64,000 bases of DNA from Pseudomonadota bacterium (GTDB lineage: Bacteria; Desulfobacterota; Desulfovibrionia; Desulfovibrionales; Desulfovibrionaceae): NCBI GenBank assembly GCA_018822105.1, contig JAHJLB010000018.1:1-64000 (forward strand), read 5' to 3'. Positions 1-9,838 of the stretch are shown here, piece after piece. Positions within the stretch are counted from its first letter, which is position 1. Each line of letters begins with the position of its first letter. Both the position numbers and the translations under genes were made by a program. The notes under the pieces were generated by a model, which was not told where the DNA came from, ran no database searches, and saw nothing but the letters and a program-made list of their open reading frames with translations.

Positions 1-2
1 CC

Positions 3-491
3 GGAGTGGAGCTGCCCGGCGGCAGCCCGGCCGAGGCCGGCCGCCCGTGGCCCGTGGCCCTGCTTTTGGCCTGGGCCGAGCGCCTGGGCCAGGACGGCCC
101 GGCCAGCCACGGGGGCTTCTCCTTTGATGCGGGAAAGCACCTTCCCGCCTGCGGGGCGGAGTGCCTGCACTGGGCCACGGTCCTGGCGCCCGACGACCTG
201 GACGCGCTGCGCCGCTCCGAGGCCAGCCTGGCCGGGACCTGGGGCGCGGAGGTGCTGCGCCTGGGCGCGCTTTCGGAATTGGGCCTGCGCGCCCCGGACG
301 ACTGGCGCGTGGGGTTGGCCACGGGGCTGTGCGACCTGCGCGTGTTCCGGCCCGACGCGGGCCTGTCCGAGCTGGCCCTGGGCGCGCAGCTGGCCGCGCA
401 GCAGGGCGAGGCCGAGGCCTTTGCCCAGGCCCTGGCCCTGGCCGACCCCTCGGGCCGCATCCGCCGCGCGCTGGAGACCTTCCGGCATTAG
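3..491 (+). CDS. C-terminal part of a protein beginning upstream of the window; unknown function
   Basis: Open frame from the window edge to the stop at 489-491; no recognisable motif. Confidence 0.5.
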   Translation, partial: GVELPGGSPAEAGRPWPVALLLAWAERLGQDGPASHGGFSFDAGKHLPACGAECLHWATVLAPDDLDALRRSEASLAGTWGAEVLRLGALSELGLRAPDDWRVGLATGLCDLRVFRPDAGLSELALGAQLAAQQGEAEAFAQALALADPSGRIRRALETFRH

Positions 492-534
492 AGGCCGAAG
501 GGCTTCGGACCCTTTCGCGCAGACGGGGCCTCGG

Positions 535-963
535 CTACTGCTTCGGCACCTCGAACCAGATCTTCTCGTCGTTGCGCTCGATCTTCAGGCAGGGCAGGCG
601 GCGGCTCTCGCCCTTCTCGTTCTTCAGGGTCACGAAGATGATGAGCCCCTTCGGCCCGGCGGCCTCGGCCTCGATGTCGAGCGCGCCCATGCCGGGCAGA
701 AAGGCCAGGGAATAGCCCGTGTCGCCCACGGCCCCGCCGGTGACCTTCTTGCCGCCCACGTACACGTCCACCTGGTAGGACGAGCGCTTGCGGAACTCAA
801 GCTCCTGGCGGTAGCCCGGATACAGGCCCCAGCGCGGCGCGGGGTCCAGGCTGGTCCAGGTCACGTCCACGCGTTCGATGACCGGGTCCCTGCCGCAGCC
901 GGCAAGGAGCAGCGCCGCGCACAGGGCGGCCAACAGGGCCAGAATTCTCTGCCAGGGGCGCAT
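535..963 (-). CDS. Small predicted lipoprotein, unknown function
   Basis: MRPWQRILALLAALCAALLLAGCGRDP: signal peptide with lipobox LAGC; the longer ORF in the track is over-extended upstream. Confidence 0.75.
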   Translation of the reverse strand: MRPWQRILALLAALCAALLLAGCGRDPVIERVDVTWTSLDPAPRWGLYPGYRQELEFRKRSSYQVDVYVGGKKVTGGAVGDTGYSLAFLPGMGALDIEAEAAGPKGLIIFVTLKNEKGESRRLPCLKIERNDEKIWFEVPKQ

Positions 964-1195
964 AGGAGCCTCCTTCAAGGGTGCGGGACATGGCTCCCCT
1001 CCTAACAGGCATGGCGCACCTTGAACAGCCCCCCAAGGCCTCGGGGCGGCCTCTGGCGGACGACGGGCAGGCCTGAACGTCCGCCCCGGGCGCCGGTGAC
1101 TGTTCTGCGCTTGCCGGGCCCATGCCCCGGCGCAAGGCGCCGCCAAAGCGTTTGAAACGCTGAAGGCCCTTGACACGCTGACTCGATAGGGGACA

Positions 1196-2293
1196 ATGCC
1201 CCGCATGCACTTCTTCCGCCCATCCACCATCGTCAACGTCCGCCTTGCCCCGCTTTTTGCGCTGCTGCTGGCCGCCTGCTGCGCCCTGGCCGCTGCCCCG
1301 CAGGCCCTGGCGGCCAACGCCGGCGGCGCAGCGAGCACTGCCCCAACCCTCATCCTCACCGAGGAGAACGACTTCTTCGCCGGCACCGACGAGCAGTACA
1401 CCAACGGCATCAAGCTGAACTGGATCTCCGGCGACCTCAAGGGCTATGCCGAGGACGAGCGCCTGCCGGCCTTCGTGCTGCCCTACCTGCGCGCCCTGCC
1501 CTTTGTGAACGAACCGGGCCAGCAATACAACGTGGCCCTGGCCCTGGGGCAGAACATGTACACCCCGCGCAACACCCAGGTCGAGTCCGCCCAGCCCAAT
1601 GACCGGCCCTACGCCGGCTGGACCTACCTTTCCCTGGCCCTGCACGCCAAGACCGCCAACCAGCTGGACTCCTTCGAAACCACTCTGGGCATCGTGGGGC
1701 CCTCGGCCCGCGCAGGCGAAACCCAGAACAACTACCACACCCTCATGGGCTTCAAGCGCGCCGAAGGCTGGCGCCATCAGATCCACGACGAGCCCGGGCT
1801 GCTGCTGTCCTGGCAGCGCACCCTGCGCGCGCAGCGCATCGACCTGGGCCGGGACGTGGCCTGGGACCTGCTGCCGCACGCGCGGGTCACGGCGGGCAAC
1901 GTGCAGACCCATGCGGCGGCCGGGTTTGAGACGCGCATCGGCTACCGGCTGCCCTGGGACTTCGGCACCTCGCTCATTCAGCCCGGCGGCGGCGTGAGCG
2001 CGCCCGCAGACCCCGACGACCCCCGCCTGCGGCTGGACGAGAGCTTCGGACTGCACCTTTTTGCCGGGGCCGAGGGCCGGGCCGTGGCGCGCAACATCTT
2101 TCTCGACGGCAACACCTGGGAGCGCAGCCCGAGCGTGACGAAAAAGCCGCTGGTGGCGGACCTCATGGCGGGCGTCGGCCTGGTGCTGGGCCGGGCCAAG
2201 CTCACCTACACCCACGTGTACAGGACAGAAGAGTACGACGGGCAGAAGGGCCCGCAAATGTTCGGCTCCGTCAGCTTGACGCTGACGTTCTAA
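1196..2293 (+). CDS. Lipid A deacylase LpxR-like outer-membrane protein (DUF2219 family)
   Basis: Signal peptide, then LILTEENDFFAGTDEQYTNGIKLNW and NDRPYAGWTYLSLAL, typical of the LpxR family; ends in aromatic F as OMPs do. Start may be 1205. Confidence 0.8.
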   Translation: MPRMHFFRPSTIVNVRLAPLFALLLAACCALAAAPQALAANAGGAASTAPTLILTEENDFFAGTDEQYTNGIKLNWISGDLKGYAEDERLPAFVLPYLRALPFVNEPGQQYNVALALGQNMYTPRNTQVESAQPNDRPYAGWTYLSLALHAKTANQLDSFETTLGIVGPSARAGETQNNYHTLMGFKRAEGWRHQIHDEPGLLLSWQRTLRAQRIDLGRDVAWDLLPHARVTAGNVQTHAAAGFETRIGYRLPWDFGTSLIQPGGGVSAPADPDDPRLRLDESFGLHLFAGAEGRAVARNIFLDGNTWERSPSVTKKPLVADLMAGVGLVLGRAKLTYTHVYRTEEYDGQKGPQMFGSVSLTLTF

Positions 2294-2343
2294 GGCGGGG
2301 GGAGCGGCCCGCGCGGGCGGCTCCGGAAAAAAGGGGGAGAGGC

Positions 2344-2550
2344 TTAGGCCTGCTGCGGCTCCGCGGCCACGGCCTCACCTGCCACGGCCTCGCCGGGCTC
2401 GGGCTGGCTGGGCTCGATGGGATTGCCGAACTCGTCAACCTCCACGCCGCGGTGGGCGGACTCCTGCTTGCGGCGCAGCTTCTCTTCCTTCTTCTTCTTC
2501 TTGGCCAGCTCCTTGGAGCGCTTCTCGTACTGATAGTTTGGCTTTGCCAC
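2344..2550 (-). CDS. Small Lys-rich conserved hypothetical protein
   Basis: MAKPNYQYEKRSKELAKKKKKEEKLRRKQE, a recurrent small proteobacterial protein type. Confidence 0.7.
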   Translation of the reverse strand: MAKPNYQYEKRSKELAKKKKKEEKLRRKQESAHRGVEVDEFGNPIEPSQPEPGEAVAGEAVAAEPQQA

Positions 2551-2786
2551 GGGCCTTCCTTTGCAAAAGGTTCACGAAGGGACGCCTTCCGCGTCCAGGG
2601 CCTCAAGGGTATCCTTTCCCGCCACTCCTGGCAACGACTTTGCGCCGGGCCGGGCCCCGGAGCCCCGCCACGGGCCAAACACAACGCCCAGGGGCCGGAA
2701 ACAGGCGCTCCCCGGGCCTCGGCCCCCATGCCCAACGAAACAACAACCAAACCGCCGGCCGCCGCCTCGCGACGCCGGGCCCGGGC

Positions 2787-3224
2787 TCAGGTGAACAGGC
2801 AGATCTTGCAATCCCTGGCGTAGCGCAGAAAATCCTCGGCGGTCCAGACGATGACCCCCTCAAGGAGCTTGGATTCGTCGATCTCCATCATGTCGATGGA
2901 CATCTTGCAGGCGATGAGCTGCACGCCCTCGATCTGGGCCATCTCCATGAGCTCGCCCAGGCTGGGGATGTTGGCCTTGTCGATCTTGTTCTTCATCATG
3001 CCCGTGGCCAGGCTGACCATGCCGGGGATGACGCCCATGACGCCGGGCGGAAAGAACTTGGCGTGGTCCGCCCCGCCCCGCAGCACCATGTTCAGGCCCA
3101 TGAACGAGTAGAAGATCTTGGTCTCCATGCCCAGACGCGCGGCGTTGATGCCCAGCACCAGGGAGGGGTACGCCCCGTCCAGGGAGTCCTTGACGCAGAT
3201 GAACGCAGCCTTTTCCCCTTGCAT
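2787..3224 (-). CDS. DsrE/DsrF/DrsH-like family protein
   Basis: MQGEKAAFICVKDSLDGAYPSLVLGINAARLGMETKIFYSFMGLNMVL...; DsrE-like fold pattern. The 624-aa ORF in the track is an over-extension. Confidence 0.8.
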   Translation of the reverse strand: MQGEKAAFICVKDSLDGAYPSLVLGINAARLGMETKIFYSFMGLNMVLRGGADHAKFFPPGVMGVIPGMVSLATGMMKNKIDKANIPSLGELMEMAQIEGVQLIACKMSIDMMEIDESKLLEGVIVWTAEDFLRYARDCKICLFT

Positions 3225-3382
3225 GACCAGCCCCCTGCGGCCCGGCGCCGCGGTCCCCGGTTGCGCCGGGCCAAGATTCGGCAAGACGCTTTGGCAGCAA
3301 AGGTATCCGGCCTGCGCTGCCGGGTCAAGGGGGGGAGCCGGAAATCCGCCGCCGCGTTCAATTGACCGGAACTTCCGCCTAA

Positions 3383-3427
3383 GCCGCAAGGGCTGGCCCA
3401 GGCTTCTCCTGGGCCAGCCCTTGCGGC
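3383..3427. repeat. Perfect 20-bp-stem/5-nt-loop intergenic hairpin, copy 1 of a dispersed family
   Basis: GCCGCAAGGGCTGGCCCAGG-CTTCT-CCTGGGCCAGCCCTTGCGGC, followed by GGGGATTCCAAAGGGCCTCCAGGCCCTTTGGC. Confidence 0.85.
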
Positions 3428-3479
3428 GCAACGGGGATTCCAAAGGGCCTCCAGGCCCTTTGGCCGCCGGAGGCTTTCC

Positions 3480-3561
3480 GGGGGCCTCTGGCCGCCGGAG
3501 GTATTGACGGGGGCCTCTGGCCGCCGGAGGTATTGACGGGGGCCTCTGGCCGCCGGAGGCT
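3480..3561. repeat. 29-bp tandem repeat, about 2.8 copies, running into the hemW stop codon
   Basis: Unit GGGGCCTCTGGCCGCCGGAGGTATTGACG repeated head to tail. Confidence 0.9.
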
Positions 3562-4732
3562 AGGGTTCCCCTTCCTCGAACCCCAGGGCGCGGATGATGC
3601 TGCTGGACACGAGCATGCCGGTGCGGGTGAGGCGCAGGCGGCCCTTGCCCAGGCGCACCAGCTCCTTCTGGCGCAGGGCCTGGATGATGGCGGCGTGGCT
3701 GTGCAGCAGGCTTTGGCCGCTGAGGCTGCGGAACTCGGCCAGGTCGAGGCCCCTGGTGGTGCGCAGGGCGAGCATGAGCCGTTCCTGGGCGCGGATTTCC
3801 GGGCTGAGGGTTTCGCGCTGATGCAGGCCGATCCTGCGGGTCTGAACCAGCTCGGTCCAGGCGCGCAGGTCTTCGGGGTTGGTCCAGCGCAGGGCCCCCA
3901 GGGTGGAGGTGGCGGCCGGCCCCAGGCCCAGGTAGTCCCGCCCCTCCCAGCAGGCCTGGTTGTGGCGGCAGGCCTGGCCCAGACGCGCGTAGTTGGAGAT
4001 TTCGTACTGCAGGTAGCCCGCGCCTTCGAGAAGCTCGCCGGTGTGCAGAAACATGTGCGCCAGCTCGCGTTCCGGGGGCAGGGCGCGCTCCTCCTCGGGG
4101 GCCTCGGCCAGGGGTGTGCCGGGCTCCAGGGACAGGCCGTAGCAGGACAGGTGTTCGGGGGCGAGCTCGACGGCCCGGCGCAGGGTTTCCAGCCATTGGC
4201 TTTCGCGCTGTCCGGGCAGGCCCCAGATGAGGTCCAGGCTGATGTTGGCGAACCCGGCGCTGCGGGCGCGGGTCAGGGCCTCCCAGGCCTGGCGGGCCGT
4301 GTGGGGGCGCCCCAGGAGGGCCAGCTCCTCGTCGCGGAAGCTTTGCACGCCCAGGCTCAGGCGGTTCACGCCCAGGGAGCGGGCGGCGCGCAGGAAGTCC
4401 AGGCTGGCGGATTCGGGGTTGGCCTCCAGGGTGATTTCGGCTTCGGGCGCCAGGTCGAAATGCCTGCGCAGGGCGCCCATGATGCGCTCCAGGTCCTGGG
4501 GCGAAAGCAGGCTTGGCGTGCCTCCGCCGAAGAACACGGTGGGCACGGCGAGGCGGCCCAGGCGGGCGGCCCAGAGGGCCAGCTCCTCCAGCAGCAGCGG
4601 CACGTAGGCTTCCAGGGCGCCCTCGCGCCTGGGCTGGGAGAAGAAGGCGCAGTACCGGCATTTGGCCCGGCAGAAGGGGACGTGGATGTAGAGGGAGACG
4701 GCGGGGGCTGCGGGGCCGGATTCAGCGCACAT
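3560..4732 (-). CDS. hemW: Radical SAM coproporphyrinogen III oxidase-like heme chaperone
   Basis: SLYIHVPFCRAKCRYCAFFS (CxxxCxxC) and FGGGTPSLL, HemN/HemW family; compact length fits HemW. Confidence 0.9.
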   Translation of the reverse strand: MCAESGPAAPAVSLYIHVPFCRAKCRYCAFFSQPRREGALEAYVPLLLEELALWAARLGRLAVPTVFFGGGTPSLLSPQDLERIMGALRRHFDLAPEAEITLEANPESASLDFLRAARSLGVNRLSLGVQSFRDEELALLGRPHTARQAWEALTRARSAGFANISLDLIWGLPGQRESQWLETLRRAVELAPEHLSCYGLSLEPGTPLAEAPEEERALPPERELAHMFLHTGELLEGAGYLQYEISNYARLGQACRHNQACWEGRDYLGLGPAATSTLGALRWTNPEDLRAWTELVQTRRIGLHQRETLSPEIRAQERLMLALRTTRGLDLAEFRSLSGQSLLHSHAAIIQALRQKELVRLGKGRLRLTRTGMLVSSSIIRALGFEEGEP

Positions 4733-5525
4733 AGCGGCGGGCGCCCATGTAGCGCTTGGCCCAGTAGCTGTCGTTCATGTTGGCCTCGGAGATGCTTCGG
4801 CCGCGCCTGGGGCTGTGCACGAAGATCCCCTCGTCCATGTAGACGCCCACATGCCAGCGGCCGCGGCGGTTGATCTTGTAGAACACGAGGTCCCCGGCGC
4901 GCAGCTCGTGGCGATTGATGCGCTCGCCGACCTGGAACTGCTCCCTGGCCGTGCGCGGGAGCGCGATGTCATGCTGCCGGAAGGTCCACTGGGTGAAGCC
5001 GGAGCAGTCGAAGCCGGTGCTGGGGATGGACCCGCCCCAGCGGTAGCGGCGGCCCTTCTGGGTCAGGCCCGTGCGCACGATGTCCAGGCCGAGGGAGGGC
5101 GGCAGCTTGGACAGACGCTCCAGGCGGGCCTCCACCTCCAGGTCCTCCAGGGAGGGGAATTCGGGTATGTCCGTGGCCTTGGGCGGGGCCTCAGCCAGAC
5201 CCTTGAGGCGGAAGGGCGCGGGGCGGGAGGCCAGAAGGCTGGGTCCTGGTCTGGTGGCGGCGTCCTGGGCGGGCTGCTCGGACTCTGGCAGGTGCTGCTC
5301 GGCCAGAAGCCCGCTGTTCTGGGCGAAGATGGGGTCCGGCTCGCTCAGGCGCGCACGCGGGGAGGCCGAGGAGGAGACCGTCGCCGGCACGCAGGCGGAC
5401 AGGGACAGCAGCAGCCCTGCCGCCAGGGCCAGGAGCATGGCCTGAGGCGAAGCGGCGGCTGTCGCTCGGAAGGGTCTGCAGGCGTTGGGCAGGGGTCGGC
5501 CCGGCCTGCTGGGCGCAGAGGTCAC
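4722..5525 (-). CDS. NlpC/P60 (C40) peptidase lipoprotein
   Basis: RYRWGGSIPSTGFDCSGFTQW catalytic Cys motif and GRWHVGVYM His motif; N-terminal lipobox LSAC; overlaps the hemW start by 11 bp. Confidence 0.9.
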   Translation of the reverse strand: MTSAPSRPGRPLPNACRPFRATAAASPQAMLLALAAGLLLSLSACVPATVSSSASPRARLSEPDPIFAQNSGLLAEQHLPESEQPAQDAATRPGPSLLASRPAPFRLKGLAEAPPKATDIPEFPSLEDLEVEARLERLSKLPPSLGLDIVRTGLTQKGRRYRWGGSIPSTGFDCSGFTQWTFRQHDIALPRTAREQFQVGERINRHELRAGDLVFYKINRRGRWHVGVYMDEGIFVHSPRRGRSISEANMNDSYWAKRYMGARRYVR

Positions 5526-5707
5526 GTGTGGTCCAGCTCCTTGGGAACCGCGTCAAGCCGGTGTCTCCGCCTGGGGGGGGACGGCTCAAGGCGGCCTGGT
5601 GCCTGGGCCGGTCCGCGTGTCCGCCGAGTGCGGCGGGGGTGTGGGATGATCAGGACCGGCGTCAGCTTTCGGGAGGTATAGCCCGAATGCCCCGCCCGCG
5701 CCAAGGG

Positions 5708-5760
5708 AAAAAGCGCAGGGCCCCTGGACGCCCCGCCCCGGGGCCGCAGGAGCCCTGCGC
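5708..5760 (-). terminator. Terminator-like hairpin with U-tract on the minus strand, in the leader of the NlpC/P60-hemW unit
   Basis: GCGCAGGGC (5713-5721) pairs with GCCCTGCGC (5752-5760), followed on the minus strand by TTTTT (5712-5708). Confidence 0.5.
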
Positions 5761-5880
5761 CCCTTGACCCCTCAGGCTGTCCAGGCTATCGGTCAGTCTG
5801 GAACGCTGTGCGCGCAGTTGCTTGCGGCGGCCATCGGCAAGCGCCGGTGGCCCTTGGCCGGGCCGCGCAAAGGGGCGAAA

Positions 5881-6861
5881 ATGACCACGCCGACCTATAC
5901 GCACCGGGACCTGTCCCGGCTCCTTGGGGTCTCTGAAACCACGGTGAAGAGCTACCGGAGCAAGTTTCCGGGTTTCCTGCCCGTGGCCCGCGAGGGCAAG
6001 CCCGTGCGTCTGCACCCGGAGGCGCTGGAGGTCTGCCGGCGCATCCGCGACCACTTTGCCGAGGGCTTGACCATCCACCAGACAGCGGAGCGCCTGCGCG
6101 GCGAATTCAAGGAATACCCGCTGGCGCGGCGCCTGGCGGCAGCCGGGCGGCAGGCGCCGGGAATGGGCCTGGGTGCGGACCTGGACGCCCGTCTGGAGAC
6201 CCTGGTCCAGGCCCAGGAGCAGGTGCGGCGGCGCATGGAGCAGATGGAGGCCGAGGTGCGCAACCTGGCCGCCATGGAGACCGCATCCAAAGGCCTGGTG
6301 CTTGAGCTGCTCCAGGAGTTCCGGGCCGCGCGCGCGGAGCCGGCCAGGCCGGCTGCGGCGGCCCCTTCAACGGCGGCGCAGCCCGGCGCTGCGGCTGGCG
6401 GCACGGTGCTCACGGCGCGCAAGATCGTCACAGTGCATGGCCAGGCCGGACAGGAGGCCTCCTATGTCCTGGGCCGCGAGCCCAAGCCTGAGCAGCCCTT
6501 TGCCCCGCCTGCGCTGCCCGGGGAAGACTTTCTGGACCTGCCGGCGGTCATCCGCTCGGACAAGGGCGAATTCCTGGCCCTGCCCGGCGGGCAGTCCATC
6601 GCGCGGCTGGTGGAGCTCTTGCGGCTCCAGGGCGGCGGGCAGCCGTCGTGGTTCGCGGAAGGCCCGGAGACCTGGGTCTGCGAGGTGCCCCTGGGTCCGG
6701 CCCTGACGCGGGAGCTCTTCTTCGAGCGCACCACCACCCCGCGCGGCAACCGCGTGGGGCTTTTCCGGCGCATGCGCGTCCTTTCCGGCCCGGACGTTTC
6801 GGAATTCGACACGGCCGCGCTGCAGGGCTTCTTCCGGGACCTGCGCCTCCAGCTCAGCTAG
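5881..6861 (+). CDS. MerR-family-like transcriptional regulator with coiled coil
   Basis: TPTYTHRDLSRLLGVSETTVKSYRSKFPGFLPVAREGKPVRLHPEALEVCRRI, winged-HTH MerR pattern, then a Q/E-rich coiled coil. Confidence 0.7.
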   Translation: MTTPTYTHRDLSRLLGVSETTVKSYRSKFPGFLPVAREGKPVRLHPEALEVCRRIRDHFAEGLTIHQTAERLRGEFKEYPLARRLAAAGRQAPGMGLGADLDARLETLVQAQEQVRRRMEQMEAEVRNLAAMETASKGLVLELLQEFRAARAEPARPAAAAPSTAAQPGAAAGGTVLTARKIVTVHGQAGQEASYVLGREPKPEQPFAPPALPGEDFLDLPAVIRSDKGEFLALPGGQSIARLVELLRLQGGGQPSWFAEGPETWVCEVPLGPALTRELFFERTTTPRGNRVGLFRRMRVLSGPDVSEFDTAALQGFFRDLRLQLS

Positions 6862-6864
6862 AAC

Positions 6865-7065
6865 CTACCCCGCCACCTCGAAGCCTATGGCCTCGATGGC
6901 CTTCTTGACCACGGCCGGATCCACGGGCGCGGTTTCCTCATAGGTGGCCTTGCCGCCCAGCAGGTCCACGTCCACCCCGGTGATGCCGGGGATGGCCTCC
7001 AGGGCCTTGGTCACGGACATGCGGCAGTGGTTGCAGCTCATTCCCTTCACGATGATGCTCGGCAT
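6865..7065 (-). CDS. copZ: Heavy-metal-associated (HMA) domain copper chaperone
   Basis: MPSIIVKGMSCNHCRMSVTKALEAIPGI; GMxCxxC motif; adjacent to copA. Confidence 0.88.
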   Translation of the reverse strand: MPSIIVKGMSCNHCRMSVTKALEAIPGITGVDVDLLGGKATYEETAPVDPAVVKKAIEAIGFEVAG

Positions 7066-7093
7066 TGCGGACTCCTTGTGCTTGGCGGTTGGC

Positions 7094-9628
7094 TTAGGGG
7101 GTGAAGAAGCGCAGGCGCAGGGCGTTGCCCACCACGGTGACGGAGCTCAGGCCCATGGCCGTGCCTGCGAGCATTGGGTTCAGGACCGGGCCGCCCAGGG
7201 CGTACAAGAGCCCGGCGGCCACGGGGATGCCGATGACGTTGAAGGCGAAGGCCCAGAACAGGTTTTGGCGGATGTTGCGCATGGCCGCCTTGGACAGCGC
7301 CAGGGCCGTGAGCACCCCTTCGAGCCCCTCGCGCATGAGCACGATGTCTCCGGACTCGACGGCCGCGTCGATGCCCGAGCCCATGGCCAGGCCCACGTCG
7401 GCCCGGGCCAGGGCCGGGGCGTCGTTGACCCCGTCGCCCACCATGGCCACCTTGAACCCGCGGGCCTGAAGCCGCTCGATCTCCGCGGCCTTGCCGTCGG
7501 GCTGGACCCCGGCCAGCACCTCGTCCAGCCAGCCTCCGGCCTCGCGCGCCAGGGTGGCCACGGCGTCGGCCGTGCGTTCGTTGTCGCCGGTGAGCATCAC
7601 GGTGTGCAGGCCCAGCCCGCGCAGCCGCGCCAGCACCTGCGGGGCCTCGGGCCGCAGCGTGTCGGCCACGCCGAACACGGCCACGGGGCGGCTGTCCATC
7701 TCCAGGCACAGGGGTGTCATGCCCTGGGCCGACAGGCGCAGCACGGCCTCGGCCAGGATCCCGCCCTGCCGGGCATCGGTGAATCCCGCTCCGGCAAAGG
7801 CGGCGTTGCCCATGCGCAGCCGGAACCCTGCCACCACGGCCTCCACGCCCCTCCCGGGCAGGGCCTGGAAGGATTCCGGCACGGGCACGAAGAGGCCGCG
7901 GCCCCTGGCCTCGTTCAGCACTGCCTGGGCCAGCGGATGCTCGGAGCGGCTTTCGGCCCCGGCGGCCAGGGCCAGGATCTCGCTTTCGGAGACGCCCAGG
8001 CCTGGGGCCACGACGAGCTCCACCAGCTCGGGCTTGCCGAAGGTCAGGGTGCCGGTCTTGTCGAAGACCACGGCCTGGGTCGCCCCGGCGGCCTGCAGGG
8101 CCTCGCCGCTCTTGACCAGCACGCCCAGCTGCGCGCCCCGGCCCGTGGCCACCATGATGGACATGGGCGTGGCCAGGCCCATGGCGCAGGGGCAGGCGAT
8201 GACCATCACCGCCGTGAAAATGCGCAGGGCAAAGCCCGGCGGCTGGCCCGCCAGGAGCCAGGCCAGCCCGGCCCCCACGGCCACGGCCATGACCACGGGC
8301 ACGAACACCGCGCTGACCCGGTCGGCCAGGTTGGCGATGGGCGCCTTGGAGCCCTGCGCCTGCTGCACCAGGTCCACGATGCGCGAAAGCAGCGTGTTTT
8401 CCCCGGTCTTTTCGGCCACGATGGTCAGCGCGCCCTGGCCGTTGAGGGTCCCGGCGGCCACGCGGTCGCCCGCGGCCTTGGCCACGGGCAGACTCTCGCC
8501 CGTGAGCAGGCTCTCGTCCACGGCGCTGACGCCCTCCCGCACCAGCCCGTCCACGGGCAGGCTTTCGCCGGGGCGCACCAGCACCACGTCGCCGGGGATC
8601 AGCTCGGCTGCGGGCAGGCGCACCTCCTCAATGCCGTGGTCGCCCTGGCGCAGCACCGCGGCCGTCTCCGGCGCCAGGCGCACCAGGGCGCGCACGGCGT
8701 CCGAGGTCTTGAGCCGGGATCTCGCCTCCAGGTACTTGCCCAGGGAGATCATGGCCAGAAGCACCGCCGCGGACTCATAATACAGGTCCTGGGCGTGCCG
8801 CGCGGCGTCAACGCCGAGCAGGATCAGCGCCGTGTTCCAGAGGCTGTGCGCAAAGGCCGCGCCCGTGCCGATGGCCACCAGGGAGTCCATGTTCGGCGCG
8901 CGGCGCAGCAGGGCCGGGATCCCGCGCAGATAGAAGCCCCGCCCGGCCACGAGCACCGGCAGGGTCAGCACAAGCTGGGCCAAGGCGAAGGCCGCCGGGG
9001 ACTGGTGCGGGTTGAGGAAGCCGGGCAAGGGCAGGCCGACCATGTGGCCCATGGACAAAACGAGCACCGGCAGGGCGAAGGCAAAGGCCGGGATGAGCTC
9101 GCGGCGCATGCCGACCAGCCGCGCGGCGGCCTCGCGGCGGCGCTCCTCGAACAGCGCGGCGGAGCGCGAAACCACCTGGGAGCCGAATCCGGCCTCGGTG
9201 ATGCGCTGGCGCAGGGCCTGGGGCCGGGTCAGGGCAGGGTCGTAGGTGATGCTTGCCGTTTCGGCGGCCAGGTTCACCTCGGCCTGGAGCACGCCTTCGG
9301 CGGCGCGCAGCACGCGCTCGATGCGCGCGGAGCAGGCCGCGCAGGTCATGCCGGTTACGGCCAGGAACAGCGTGGCCCCTGCCCCCTGTCCGGCGGCCCC
9401 GTCCGCGGGGTCGAAGACGGCCTCGAAGCCCGCGTCCTTGACGCCCCGGCTCATGGCCTCAAGGCTGACGCGCTCCGGGTCGAAGTCCACGGCCAGGCTT
9501 TCCGCCGCCAGGTTCACCTCCGCGCGCGACACCCCGTCCAGGCCGCGCAGGACGCGTTCGATGCGCGCGGAGCAGGCCGCGCAGGTCATGCCCTTGATCC
9601 GTGCTCTGGCGGTGCTGTCCTGTGGCAT
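7094..9628 (-). CDS. copA: Copper-translocating P1B-type ATPase
   Basis: Two HMA domains (GMTCAACS), CPC-like [33 protein letters not shown]. Confidence 0.95.
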   Translation of the reverse strand: MPQDSTARARIKGMTCAACSARIERVLRGLDGVSRAEVNLAAESLAVDFDPERVSLEAMSRGVKDAGFEAVFDPADGAAGQGAGATLFLAVTGMTCAACSARIERVLRAAEGVLQAEVNLAAETASITYDPALTRPQALRQRITEAGFGSQVVSRSAALFEERRREAAARLVGMRRELIPAFAFALPVLVLSMGHMVGLPLPGFLNPHQSPAAFALAQLVLTLPVLVAGRGFYLRGIPALLRRAPNMDSLVAIGTGAAFAHSLWNTALILLGVDAARHAQDLYYESAAVLLAMISLGKYLEARSRLKTSDAVRALVRLAPETAAVLRQGDHGIEEVRLPAAELIPGDVVLVRPGESLPVDGLVREGVSAVDESLLTGESLPVAKAAGDRVAAGTLNGQGALTIVAEKTGENTLLSRIVDLVQQAQGSKAPIANLADRVSAVFVPVVMAVAVGAGLAWLLAGQPPGFALRIFTAVMVIACPCAMGLATPMSIMVATGRGAQLGVLVKSGEALQAAGATQAVVFDKTGTLTFGKPELVELVVAPGLGVSESEILALAAGAESRSEHPLAQAVLNEARGRGLFVPVPESFQALPGRGVEAVVAGFRLRMGNAAFAGAGFTDARQGGILAEAVLRLSAQGMTPLCLEMDSRPVAVFGVADTLRPEAPQVLARLRGLGLHTVMLTGDNERTADAVATLAREAGGWLDEVLAGVQPDGKAAEIERLQARGFKVAMVGDGVNDAPALARADVGLAMGSGIDAAVESGDIVLMREGLEGVLTALALSKAAMRNIRQNLFWAFAFNVIGIPVAAGLLYALGGPVLNPMLAGTAMGLSSVTVVGNALRLRFFTP

Positions 9629-9673
9629 GGCGGCTCCCTGGAAGATATTGCGATGCGGGCAAATGGGGAGATA

Positions 9674-9690
9674 ATACCGGGGCGGGGTAT
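9674..9690. promoter_or_regulatory. Candidate CsoR-type Cu(I)-responsive operator upstream of copA
   Basis: ATACCGGGGCGGGGTAT (17 bp), overlapping a TATTAT -10-like hexamer on the minus strand. Confidence 0.5.
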
Positions 9691-9838
9691 GTAAAGGCCC
9701 TGCCCCAATTATTTCTGTACGCCTGGCCCGGCCGGTCCGCAAGGGGCGCGAGGTTTCGGGCCGGCATTGCCTGCCGGAGCGGACTGCGCTAGGTAGCAAC
9801 CTTTGGCGACAGACCTGAACGCCCGGAGGCGAACCCCC

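Noticed and set aside
3480-3561. CRISPR-like repeats
   Set aside because: Head-to-tail tandem units without spacers and no cas genes
2787-4661. 624-aa minus-strand ORF spanning DsrE and hemW
   Set aside because: Only the C-terminal 145 aa is coherent (DsrE-like); the upstream part is Pro/Arg/Gly-rich shadow of hemW in another frame
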